DNA of 64,000 nt from Xestospongia bergquistia (lineage: Eukaryota > Porifera > Demospongiae > Haplosclerida > Petrosiidae): the NCBI GenBank assembly GCA_963965975.1, contig OZ014411.1, forward strand, positions 12,354,501-12,418,500, read 5' to 3'. The number at the start of each line of letters is the position of its first letter. Within the stretch, counting starts at the first letter, position 1. Positions 1-9,841 of the stretch are shown piece by piece. The notes beneath the pieces were generated by a model. That model did no database searches, had not been told where the DNA came from, and saw nothing but the letters and a program-made list of their open reading frames with translations. Position numbers and translations under genes: made by a program.

Positions 1-3000
1 AGTGTGAAATATCTTAAGATGTGTATCTCTGACACTAGATCTACCAAACACTTGATAAAATATACATGTGCTGTTGTTTTTCAATAACTTTAGAATATTT
101 GATAGTATTTTTAGTGACATACTTTACTCTTTAGCACATATGTATATATTCCGTACTAAGCATATTTTGATGATCTGTATCATGTAGCTATATGTAGGAG
201 TGTTTCTCTTAATGATGGATTGTATCACTAGTTCACTACTATAGTATGTATGATGTATTCTATCATGTCTCTGTGATGACCTATCTCTGTGTTGAATTGT
301 TGATTTCTCATGAAACAATACAATTATTGTACATGTATTGTAATGTTTCTATGTTTCTTGTATCTTTATAAAAATCAAACTTTATTTTGTCTTGCTACAT
401 AAAGAGTTTATCTAAGGTCAAATGCATGGAACATGACATTATATTGTAATTATTCATCATTAAAGTATTATATTATTATAATATTGTGTTTTCTTCTTTA
501 GTGGGTTAAAAGTTCCTATTAAATCATCTCTCACATTATATTGTTCAAATACTACTGTACAAGTATACAACGTGGATAAAGTACAATATGATAATTGTCA
601 GTCACTTACTAGTTCTAATATCCAAATTGGTATGTAGTCAATTTATTATAATACAAATGAAGTAATCATTCTTTTAAACAGGTCACTGTGCAAATACTCC
701 ACTATCATTAAATGTTCAGAGTGTATCTATACCAGGATCTGTCAGTTATCAAATCGGAGAGACTTACTATTATGCAAGTAAGTTAATATATTAAATAATA
801 TTGTTATTTATATTATTATACTTTAGTATATGATAGCAATAAAGGAACAGGTCCTTGTGAAGCTGGCTACAAGTTTATGATAAATATTTATGATCCTGAT
901 GGTAAGTGCCTCTATTAACATGAACTATGCATATTGCATGTAATTTATATAACATTATAGTGACTTTCTTTCTATTTATACAGCAATAATATCCACTACA
1001 CCAATCCCAGAACCATCATCAACTACTTTAATTGAACCTTTCTCCTCTACACTTATAATTGAGACAACAACATTTAGTAACAACAGATTAACTACCCAAC
1101 TACCTCCTCTTAGACCAACTACTACTAGTACTGATAAACCTACAGAACTACCTAAACCTACAGAAAAGCCTACAGAACCTACAGAGTCACCTAAAGATAA
1201 TCCTCGTACAGATCCGAGGCTTACTTTATCAAGTATGTTACTTAATAAATATCTAGTTCATGACATACACTATCATAATATATATACCATATATTACTGA
1301 CTATTACTAGATGATTAAGTTATATGATTCAATAATTTTTATTCCTAAGCACATAGTAACCAATGAATTTTTATTGTGAGTGCTACAAAAATGAATGGAC
1401 CTAATAGAATATCAAAGTTCTAGGCTAGCTTGCTTTTTCTATGATTTATAGCATATGTGGTGTCTTTATTAGCTCTGAGTTATTCCTACTAATATACTTG
1501 TTTATATAGTAGTATGCTATAGGCATAAATAATTTTCTTCTCACATAGTCTCATATAACACATAATTACTTGAAGCTTTAATATGTGTTATAAAAGGAAC
1601 AAACTGAATGACAACAATAACACACACAACATTAATTGCTATAATATTAATTAATAATCTAAGGAGCTCTCAAGTTCTAATTATATATACAAGTACAATG
1701 TGGAATGTTATTATTATTTTCTCCTTATTAGTTGTAGGTCCTTTTGAGACAATACTTCCTACATTATATGGTGTTAGAAATGGAGCACAGACACTAAGAA
1801 TATCAACAATGTTATTTATATGTACTGCTTTAGCTGTAATGTTGATATTACCATTAAGAAGACTTCTATAACAACATTTATATATCATTAAGTAATTATA
1901 TTAATATAATATTATCATATTATTGTAATGTGAGAGGTTTTGTATAATTTTTTATGTTTATGTGTGTAATTGTTTTTTAGTCTTATAATATTGAAATGTC
2001 AATCACTTTATTATTTTTCTTTGTATTTTTTATTATATTGCCTGCATTATAAAACATGCATATATTTCACTTACATATGTTAATATTTTGGATATTGTAT
2101 GTATGTATTATTGTTTAATAGTCTATCTTGTCATGAAAGTTATCAAAAGATAATGACAAAGATACTTTATATGATGGATGCACTCTAATAAAAACCACTA
2201 GTAGTAACCTAGGTTGACTAGCTAAAGGTTATCACTGCACTCCACTCCTTTGATAAATATCTTTTCCTAATATAGAAAACTTATTCCTTCAATGTACATG
2301 TTATGTCAATTTGACCCCTTAATTTTTGTGATAAGATTGGAACTGTAGTGTGCACCCCTGTCTTTATGCTGATACTGGATACGATAGTACCACAGTGAAC
2401 AAAACATCTCAATCCTGTCCTTTAGGGAAATATTCCAATTACATTGTAGAGATCAGTTTGATACAGACTTTGTTTAATCCAAGTTTGAATGTTAATGTTA
2501 TATTTTTAACATTTGAGATGAGACAATATTAATATTGTACATTTTTGTAGTACATGTCCTGTCACTTTACTTTAAATGATACACAATCACGATCATGTCA
2601 AAAAATTTAATTAGTTAAATTAAAATAAGACAACCATGTCAAAAATTTAAGTAGTCAAATAAAAATAAGACATTGATGTTAAGTAGTCTAATTAAAATAA
2701 GCCAATCCACTTCTTTAAACTAACAAGATCATATTGATTGCTGATATATGCTGTCCACCTTATAGTTGTGTTTTCATTAGAGTATGCATATAAAGTATTA
2801 TAATGTTTTTTAAATTGTTATTGATAGTTTAAATTTCATGATGACTAGTTTTGTCTATAATCTTATATTGTTGACATTTCTGAATATAATTATATATTAA
2901 TGGCTTTATTTGCTACATGGATGCATTAAATAGACATTATCTACTTATAAATGGTCACAGTCTGTGTCTTACTATAATTACTAGGTGATATAGTACTGTA

Positions 3001-3855
3001 CACTTACTACTGTATGACACTACAAGAACTTATGTTTTATAATGAACTAAGTTCAAATATTGTATTGTATCTGTAGTAGATCCTGCTTCATAATAGAATT
3101 ACTACTACTATTGAAGTAAAACAGCTCATAGCCAGTCACTTCTGATACATGTACAGGTGACCAGGAGAGTTACATGATGAATTAGTCCTGTAGTAGTCAA
3201 AACAGTTGGATTACCAGCAACTAAAGAAAATCTACATACAGTTATGGATATTCAGTAAAGATGAGGTATTACTGTTTGTGGCATTTGGACCACTTTGTCC
3301 AGGAAAAGGGTCACTATTTACTCTGGTACACTAGTCAGCCTGTCTTGCTCTAGCTCAATATTGTTTTATCTTGTGTAGCAAATTCTTGTCCATTCACTAC
3401 CACTTACAAGAGACAGGTCATTATAGCAATGATCATTGACTGAATACATGTAATAATATTTTCTACAGCTATGCAGATTCTTCCATGTATTTCTTTTGGT
3501 CTTCTCCACAAGAGATCCTAATCTTCCACTTTTTCACTTTTACTTTTAATGTCTCTGATGAAGCATTTACTGTAGTCACTTGTATAAATGAAAATCATCT
3601 GTTCACTATTGTATATACTCTTAACTTTGTAACCTTATCTTCCAGTTCTTCTAACCAGTGCAGTCTGACTTGAATACCTCTTGAAGAATATTGGATGTGG
3701 TGCATATATTTTAATAGTTAATAGTAAAAATAGATACCATCAGGATAATATCACAGTCCAATGTAGAACCATTGTTAGAGCTCTGATACAACCATGGAAT
3801 CAACACAGTACTATTACTATTCTGATCAACATCATAAAACTGTCCAACATATATC
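1..3855. repeat. Segmental duplication, copy A
   Basis: The whole stretch is nearly identical to about 48484-52185, including introns and intergenic DNA. The part up to about 1600 also matches 38161-39767. Similarity to copy C stops shortly after the shared sequence gtccaacatata near 3855, where the two copies diverge abruptly. Non-coding parts are as similar as exons, so the duplication is recent and similarity alone is not evidence of coding. Between 1872 and 3100 I see only AT-rich DNA with a few direct repeats of about 35 bp (2570-2705) built on the word AAATAAGACA. Confidence 0.9.
502..1871 (+). CDS. Ephrin-like cell-surface protein, copy A (5' exon outside window)
   Basis: Five exons can be read: 502-629, 682-777, 827-901, 984-1232 and 1732-1871. 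All have GT-AG junctions and the phases join without a break. Exons 2-4 give an ephrin-like ectodomain. A YNVDKVQYDNC segment matches the ephrin VxxxxY..C strand, and GETYYY followed by GPCEAGYKFMINIY matches the ephrin YYYIS...C.rLkV core. Four cysteines occupy ephrin-like positions. Exon 5 is a Thr/Pro/Glu-rich stalk with repeated KPTE-type units. The last exon ends in a hydrophobic stretch and a short basic end (LRRLL), compatible with a GPI signal or a terminal membrane helix. The signal-peptide exon should lie to the left of the window, by comparison with copy C. No internal stop is seen. Ephrins are membrane-bound ligands of Eph receptor kinases; that this protein binds an Eph receptor is inference. 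Confidence 0.7.
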
Positions 3856-3893
3856 ATTAAGAAGTCTAATGTCGTCCTTGCTTCATAGGCCAC
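3480..3893 (-). other. Unidentified candidate exons
   Basis: On the minus strand three short open stretches read like protein: one with FYDVDQNSNSTVLIPWLYQS (about 3880-3740), one with GIQVRLHWLEELEDKV (about 3690-3625), and one with ETLKVKVKKWKIRISCGEDQ (about 3600-3480) ending in a stop. In copy C (51820-52190) a 43-nt stretch with a GTAAG donor and a TTTATAG acceptor lies between the second and third, but the phase does not join cleanly. I recognise no family. They may be remnants of a secreted or receptor-like gene carried in the duplication. Confidence 0.25.
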
Positions 3894-4667
3894 ATACAGT
3901 TGAGCATCTTTACATTTAACATGAATGGTTCAAAACTGCATACCTTTACTAGGTCTGTTTGTAGGTCTTGTAAATCATCTGACTTAATTAGTAGTAACAC
4001 AAAATGAAACAATACAATATCTTTGATTACTGTCCTATCCCCTACCAACTATAAACTATACTGATGTGTTGGGCATGAGCAGTCAAATGTAACTTAAAAT
4101 TAACACTAAATAATTCTTCTAGGATGTGATGATCTAAGAAAAATTGCCAAGATACTTTTGCTAAATACACTATATATAGTGGTTGATATTATTTTGAGGG
4201 AGAGGCTGGCTGCATATGACTAGAGACTAAGTACATTCTCTCTTAGATAGATTATGTCACCATAACCTTGGATAATATGCTATGTCTTAACCTGTCATTT
4301 CTCATGAATTTGTTTTATACAAATACATGTAGTGTGTTCCTAACTTGCTCTTCCCTTCATGATCCTGTCCTGCTACTTAACGGAGAATATGAAGTGTTTG
4401 CCTGAAGGAATTGAACCTGTATTATTATGTAGTTATTCATTATCTTAAATATGTGGTACTAATAGTTTTTAGATTGGAGATGCCTCTCCCATCAAGTGTG
4501 TCAATAAACTTGTTCAAACAATACAGTATATGTGTACAATGTTAGGCAATATGCAATACCTAAATTAATAAATGTAAAACATCTAGTCTAATTTCATATT
4601 TTCTAAGAGAGTTTCTGAAAAGCAGAGCAATATAATTAAAATTTGTAATTATAAATTTCCTAAAAAT
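3894..4667. other. Intergenic, nothing recognised
   Basis: AT-rich sequence between the end of copy A of the segmental duplication and the LTR element. No exon with a plausible family match, RNA gene or clear repeat was seen on either strand. Confidence 0.5.
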
Positions 4668-4672
4668 CATTT

Positions 4673-4924
4673 TGTGATGGAACGAGAAGTACACAAGGCA
4701 GAAGCAGGCGGACACTTAGGTGGATCAAAATGAAGCCAACCAATTAAATTACAGACAATAGAATTCCAAAGCGGTCCAGCTACATTAAGTGACCTGTATC
4801 AAGAATATAAATAAAGAACTAATACTAATAGTCATGTATAATAGTTGTTAAATAATATTTGTATATACTGTTTTTAGTCTTTATTAAAAGGTTTTAAAAA
4901 CCAATCTCTAGATAACTCATGACA
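4673..4924 (+). repeat. 5' LTR
   Basis: 252 bp, TG...CA ends, closely similar to 7703-7927; the 5' copy carries several short extra stretches. A candidate primer-binding site starts TGGTGGTAGTGG at 4929, four bases after the LTR. The tRNA it would pair with was not identified. Confidence 0.9.
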
Positions 4925-5013
4925 TACTTGGTGGTAGTGGTGGGATCTGCAAGAACAGTTGTGAGCAACATACCAGGACAATGGCCGAGTAAACGACGAC
5001 CCTGTCAAAATTT

Positions 5014-5412
5014 GTGTCTGAAGTGATGAAGACAGGAGGTTTCATAGAGCTCTGGAGTGCCAATGGACAGAAGACCAAGTATCCAGTGGCAAGAGTAAGG
5101 ATTGTATTAGACAGAGAAGAGTACTATAGAGAGGTAGCAGTTGCAGCTGATCTACCTGAGGATGTATTACTGGGCGTTGATGTACCCTTGGTGTGGCATA
5201 TCCTACCACAACTTAGTGAAGAGGAGCAGCTGAAAACGCTCAAGACACTACAATCAACAATTCAGCAGTGGATCAGACAGGCTGATCAAATGGACTCGAC
5301 AGTGCTGGGTCAGACACTAGCCGATCAAACAGAACCACAGCAACTCCACCAGACAGACCTGTTGGAGTTGGGTCATATGCTGTCACTACGAGAACTCAAG
5401 CTCAAAGGCTAG
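5014..5412 (+). pseudogene. Retrotransposon aspartic protease, C-terminal part
   Basis: The translation contains VRIVLDREEYYREVAVAADL followed by LLGVDVP. This matches the second half of gypsy-type retropepsins, where a strand-rich segment leads to the LLGxD motif. The active-site DTG half is absent, as is all of gag. After about 5375 the typical post-protease stretch (VTTRTQAQ) continues only in the next frame, which implies a frameshift near the end. Confidence 0.65.
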
Positions 5413-5696
5413 CCCAAGAACAAGCAACTCAGCAGAGAGATTCTACTGAGGAAGTGGAGACACATGGTGGAGCTAAGGGGTGCAATGCTCCTACATTGGA
5501 GATGGAGTGGGAGGCTCACGACAAGGATAGGGAGGTGAAGAGAGAGGCAGAACGCCTAAGCAAAGAAGAGTTGAGTGATTTGGCTCAATTATTTCCATTT
5601 ACCGGAGATGTGATCAAAACACCTGGAAAATCACGCAAGAAGATGACCCGTGAGGAAAAACGGACTCACAACAAATGCCACCTAGGGGGAAAGAAA

Positions 5697-6650
5697 AAGA
5701 CAGCCACAGAGAGGCTCATCCAGGAGCAACAGGCTGACCTGGGTATACAGAAGTGGAAGAAACAGGAAAATGCAGAACGAGTAATTGAACATCAAGGACT
5801 GCTATATCGACAATGGGATCCTAGAGACAGACCTGAGGAGGTAATTAATCAATTAGTATTACTTTGTTCTTACTATTTGGACAAATTACGGTTGCACAAG
5901 ATGTGCCTATGGATGGTCACCTGGGACGGGAACGTAAAGCGAAACGAATTCTGAAGTGATTCTTCTGGCCAGGAGTATTCCAGGACATCAGGAAACATTG
6001 TGAGTCCTGTGATGCATGTCAGAATGTGGCAAAGAAGCGAGAGAAAGTACCCCTGATACCGTTGCCAATAATAGATAAACCATTTAGACAAATTGCGATG
6101 GATGTAGTAGGACCATTGCCCAAGACTAGAAAGGGAAATCAGTACATCTTGGTAGTGTGTGACTATGCTACAAGATACCCAGAGGTATTCCCACTACAGA
6201 TGTTTACAGCACCAGTGGTAGCAGAGACATTGATCGAAATGTTTGCTCGCTATGAGATACCCAAAGAAATCTTAATGGACAAAGGTACTAATTTTACTTC
6301 TCAACTTTTACAAAGCTGTACGAATTGCTTGGAGTCAAAGCGATCAAGATGAGTCCGTACCATCCACAGACAGATGGATTAGTTGAACGCTTCAATCAGA
6401 CACTGAAGTCAATGCTTAAACGAGTGTTAGCTGAAGAAAGCCGCAGCTGGGATCTAATGGTACCATATGTACTATTTGTGTACAGGGAAGTGCCACAAGA
6501 ATCAATGGGATTCTCACCCTTTGAGCTAATTTACTCTAGAGATGTGAGAGGACCACTAGATGTGCTCGAGGAGAGTTGGAGTAGTGGTGAGAAGGAGATG
6601 GATGATATCCTCACATACGTGATGAAGACCCGAGAATGGATGGAACGGAC
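5697..6650 (+). pseudogene. Retrotransposon integrase, broken
   Basis: It begins with the integrase lead-in GLLYRQWDPR. The zinc-binding region keeps GHLGRE and the pair CESCDAC, but the expected first histidine reads glutamine and a TGA lies at 5957-5959. The core follows: MDVVGPLPKTR with the first catalytic Asp, a DKGTNFTS segment with the second, and after a frameshift near 6310 HPQTDGLVERFNQTLK with the catalytic Glu. The C-terminal chromodomain or GPY region is cut off at about 6645. The fragment is joined directly to reverse transcriptase. Confidence 0.85.
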
Positions 6651-7211
6651 GAGCTATTGGATGCAATTGTGGGAGCAATGTTTATAACCCCCCTTGATCT
6701 AGTGAAGGGCTACTGGCAGGTGCCTATGACAGACGATGATAAGGTAAAGACAGCATTTACCACACCTAACGGGTTATACCAGTTCACTGTGATGCCTTTT
6801 CGGCTAAGAGGAGCACCTGCGACGTTCCAGAGATTGATAAACACAGTACTACAAGGGATGGAGAAATTCACTGGGGTGTACCTAGACGACGTAGTGATCT
6901 GTAGTAACAACTGGACCGAACACCTATACCACATAACATAAGTGTTCCAACGTCTACAAGAAGCAGGTCTGACAATCAAACTCAAGAAGTGCACTTTTGG
7001 AGCACAGGAATGTACCTACCTGGGCCATAGGATAGGAAGAAGAGGAGTATGGCCAGAAATCAGCAAAGTAGCCGCAATCCGAGCAATGGCTCGACCTCAT
7101 ACCAAGAAAGATGTGAGGACCTTTCTGGGAATGACGGGCTACTATAGACGGTTCATAAAGGTTTACGCTACCGTAGCCGAACCTTTAACAGAATTGACCA
7201 GAAGGCAATAG
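6651..7211 (+). pseudogene. Retrotransposon reverse transcriptase, N-terminally truncated
   Basis: It starts at the ELLDAIVGA segment that precedes the first catalytic Asp in gypsy enzymes (PLDLVKGYWQVPM). It keeps GAPATFQRL and the active-site box YLDDVV at about 6880, the LGHRI segment, and the FLGMTGYYRRFI connection motif. A stop TAA sits at 6939-6941 just before VFQRL. The fingers region that should precede ELLD is missing. Confidence 0.9.
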
Positions 7212-7702
7212 CCAGGACAAGTAGAGTGGAGCGAGTGTACTAAATGTGCATTTCAACGGTGAAAGACGCCCTAACCACAGCGAAATTGATGAGGAATCCT
7301 TACTTCACCCAAACGTTCATCCTGCAGACCAATGCTTCCAACGTGGGGGTGGGGCCGTACTCAGCCAGGGCAGCGAAGCAGACCAATCGCGTATTTCAGT
7401 TGGAAGCTACTTCCGAGGGAACAAAACTACTCTGTGGTGGAACAAGAATGTCTTGCGGTGGTACTCGGCATTAAAGCCTTTGAAACATATCTGTTGGGGA
7501 AGCCCTTTGTGATTCAGACAGATCATCGGGCTTTACAATGGCTTCAACAGTTCAAGGATAAGAACGCACGGCTCACACGTTGGAGTCTAGCTCTTCAACA
7601 ATATACTTTTACCATTACACACTGTAAGGGACGTGAAAATGCTAAACGCAGACGCCCTGTCACGAATCCCACAAGACCCGTGATTCGCAAGGAGGGAGGA
7701 AA
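7212..7702 (+). pseudogene. Retrotransposon RNase H and polypurine tract
   Basis: RNase H is recognisable by REQNYSVVEQECLAVVLGIK, the TDHRALQWL motif and the closing NADALSR motif, the last in a shifted frame. The reading frame ends in TGA at 7681-7683. A purine run (AAGGAGGGAGGAAA, about 7689-7702) abuts the 3' LTR. RNase H is therefore the last pol domain, which agrees with integrase lying upstream. Confidence 0.85.
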
Positions 7703-7927
7703 TGTGACAGAGCGAGAAGTACAAGAGGCGGAAGCAGGCGGATCACTTAGGTGGATCAAAACGAAGCCGACCAATTAAATTAAAGACAATAGAGCAGTCC
7801 AGCTACGTTAAGTGATCTGTATCAAGAATATAAACCAAGAACTAATAGTCGTGTATAATAGTTATTATATACTGTTTTTACTATTATTAAAAGGTTTTAA
7901 AAACCAATCTCTAGACAACTCATGACA
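7703..7927 (+). repeat. 3' LTR
   Basis: 225 bp, similar to the 5' LTR but shorter through several small gaps. It is followed by the CATTT target duplication at 7928-7932. The visible differences between the two LTRs indicate an insertion that is not brand new. Confidence 0.9.
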
Positions 7928-8319
7928 CATTTATTTATACAATAATATTTGGAATATTACAATTTGTCCTGTCCTTTTTAAAGCAGCTCACTACTAGAGC
8001 AGTCCAGGCCATTCCATTTGTGTATTTTTAAGTAGATCTGTCAACTACCAAACTAGCAAGATCTATTATTGTTGATGTGATTAATGCATACACATATGTT
8101 CAGCTGTATAAATAACACATCTTCATCAGTAAATGCTACTATCCACTTTCCAGCAGTTTGTTCTACATGTAGTTTACAAATGAAAGTAATTTCTATGAAT
8201 TCTGTTGTGTTTATAGTGTATGTGCACATGCTAATGATTACGTAATAGTTTGTTGTAAACTACAACTCCATTTGCCATGTGGAGCTTTATAGTAACACAC
8301 TCTTTGTCATGAAGAGGCA

Positions 8320-9263
8320 GAGGTACTCTGCTCTACTATTGAGTTTTACTGACATTCTTCTCTTTATCAATGTATTCAAACAGAGGCTGGTACTTTACTA
8401 TTCTTGTATATATTCATCATGCAGAAATGTGAACAAATGATAAATATTCTAACAAAGTCCATTGATACTTTCCATAAATGAAAATCATATTAATGATGTT
8501 AATAAGGAAATTAGTATAGTTTCTCAACTAAAACCAATAAGTAAATAACAAAACAATGTAGTAAACATAATTTTAATTTAAGTGTACAAGCACAAATAGA
8601 ATCATCTTAGATTACTATATTACTAAAATAACATCAAATAAGTCTGTTCTAAAAAAAATTATGAATACTATTAGTCACTGAGGATCATAAAGAGGGGCCA
8701 ATTCTATAAGAGTATTCCAGTTAACCGCAAAAGGTTGTTTATCAAACCACAACTGTAGAGGGTTATCAGCATCATCATAGTATTTGTTAAAGATAGACTT
8801 CAGGTCGCCACAGGCAATCCCAAGATAATAGCAGAGTGATCTTCATGTGTGAGAGAAGATTAAGGTAATTGGTTCCTGCAATTAATAAAATTTAAAGACT
8901 CTGCTTGTTTTTGGTGAAGTGTAGTTAGTTTAACATCACTTGTCAAGCCATCAACACCGTGGAAACCAATGGACACTCCTATTCCAATGGAAGAAGAGAA
9001 CAAAAGTGAGGAGGAGACAGTGACAATGGTTAATCATAATGCTACCATACAAACTGAACTGTCAGATAACTGCTGAGGTGTACTATGTCTTTCTCTGTCC
9101 CATTTACATTTCACTTTCTCACTAGAGTGACATGCTTATGAGAGGATTTCAAAGACGGCATCTCATTAGACAAAAGTAACAGCTCTGTTGAAGTGTCTCA
9201 CGGTTTGTTTCTAAACTTTGGCACTGCTTCACAGTAACATACCTTAGAGGCAGATACTCTGCT
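8320..9263. repeat. Duplicated 3' flank of the ankyrin-Roc-COR-Death gene
   Basis: 8320-8850 resembles 9260-9800 in the same order: AAACAGAGGCTGGT, then AATGAAAATCATATTAATGA, then a Death-domain exon. This is an old tandem duplication of the gene's last exon and downstream flank. The rest of 7933-8320 shows nothing recognisable. Confidence 0.75.
8675..8843 (-). pseudogene. Death-domain exon remnant
   Basis: Reads LGIACGDLKSIFNKYYDDAD, then LQLWFDKQP and NWNTLIELAP, ending in TGA. This is a shortened copy of the intact Death-domain exon at 9564-9841. The N-terminal helices and part of the middle are missing. An alternative last exon is conceivable, but no usable acceptor was seen. Confidence 0.7.
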
Positions 9264-9563
9264 CTACTATTCAATTGTACTGGTATTCTACTCTTCATCA
9301 ATGTATTCAAACAGAGGCTGGTTCTTTACTATTCTTTAAATATTGATCATGCAAAAGTGTGAACAATTGATAAATATTTTAACAAAGTCCATTATAAACT
9401 TTCAATAAATGAAAATCATATTAATGATGTTAATAGGGAAATTAACCTAAGTTCTCAACTAAAACCAATAAATAAATAAAAAAGATATAGAAAACAAAAG
9501 TGCTAACTACACTATACAAGTGCTAATAAAATCATCTTAGATTACTATAGTACCAAAATAATG

Positions 9564-9841
9564 TCAATTACTTCTGTTGGAAAGAAATTTACGAATATTA
9601 TCAGCCCCTGAGGAATCATTAACAGGGGCCAATTCTACAGCTGTTATAAGAGTATTCCAGGTAACCTCAGAAGGTTGCTTATCAAACCACAACTGCAGAA
9701 CCTCTGAGAGGTTATCCACATCTCTATATCGCTTGTTAAAAATAGACTCCAGGTCACCATATGTAATCCCAAGGGCCTCTCCTAACAGCCTCCAATTATA
9801 TGCAATAGGATTTAGTAGTCGAATAAGGTGCCGTTTGTCCT
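9564..9841 (-). CDS. Death-domain terminal exon of the ankyrin-Roc-COR gene
   Basis: The exon starts after ATTAATACAG and reads EDKRHLIRLLNPIAYNWRLL, then GEALGITYGDLESIF, LQLWFDKQPSEVTWNTLITA and a stop. The spacing of hydrophobic positions and the W...LG..LG motif fit a Death domain, a homotypic interaction module that recruits other Death-domain proteins. Three decayed copies of this exon occur at about 8675-8843, 39779-39893 and 44460-44750. Confidence 0.85.

Larger units (their letters stand above)
4673..7927 (+). mobile_element. Defective Ty3/gypsy-type LTR retrotransposon with integrase before reverse transcriptase (Gmr1-like order)
   Basis: Two LTRs (4673-4924 and 7703-7927) start TGTGA and end TGACA. 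They are flanked by the identical 5-bp duplication CATTT at 4668-4672 and 7928-7932. Inside, the order on the plus strand is protease end, integrase, reverse transcriptase, RNase H, purine tract, LTR. Families are Ty3/gypsy-like by sequence, yet integrase precedes reverse transcriptase, as in the Gmr1 group. Gag and the front of the protease are missing, and the reverse-transcriptase N terminus and integrase C terminus are deleted at their junction. There are several frameshifts and stops, so the copy cannot be autonomous. At about 3.25 kb it is shorter than full elements of this class. Confidence 0.9.

Noticed and set aside
4673-7927. Integrase-first order as an artefact of deletion in a normal gypsy element
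   Set aside because: Deletion alone cannot place RNase H next to the purine tract and LTR with integrase upstream. RNase H also ends in a stop just before the LTR.
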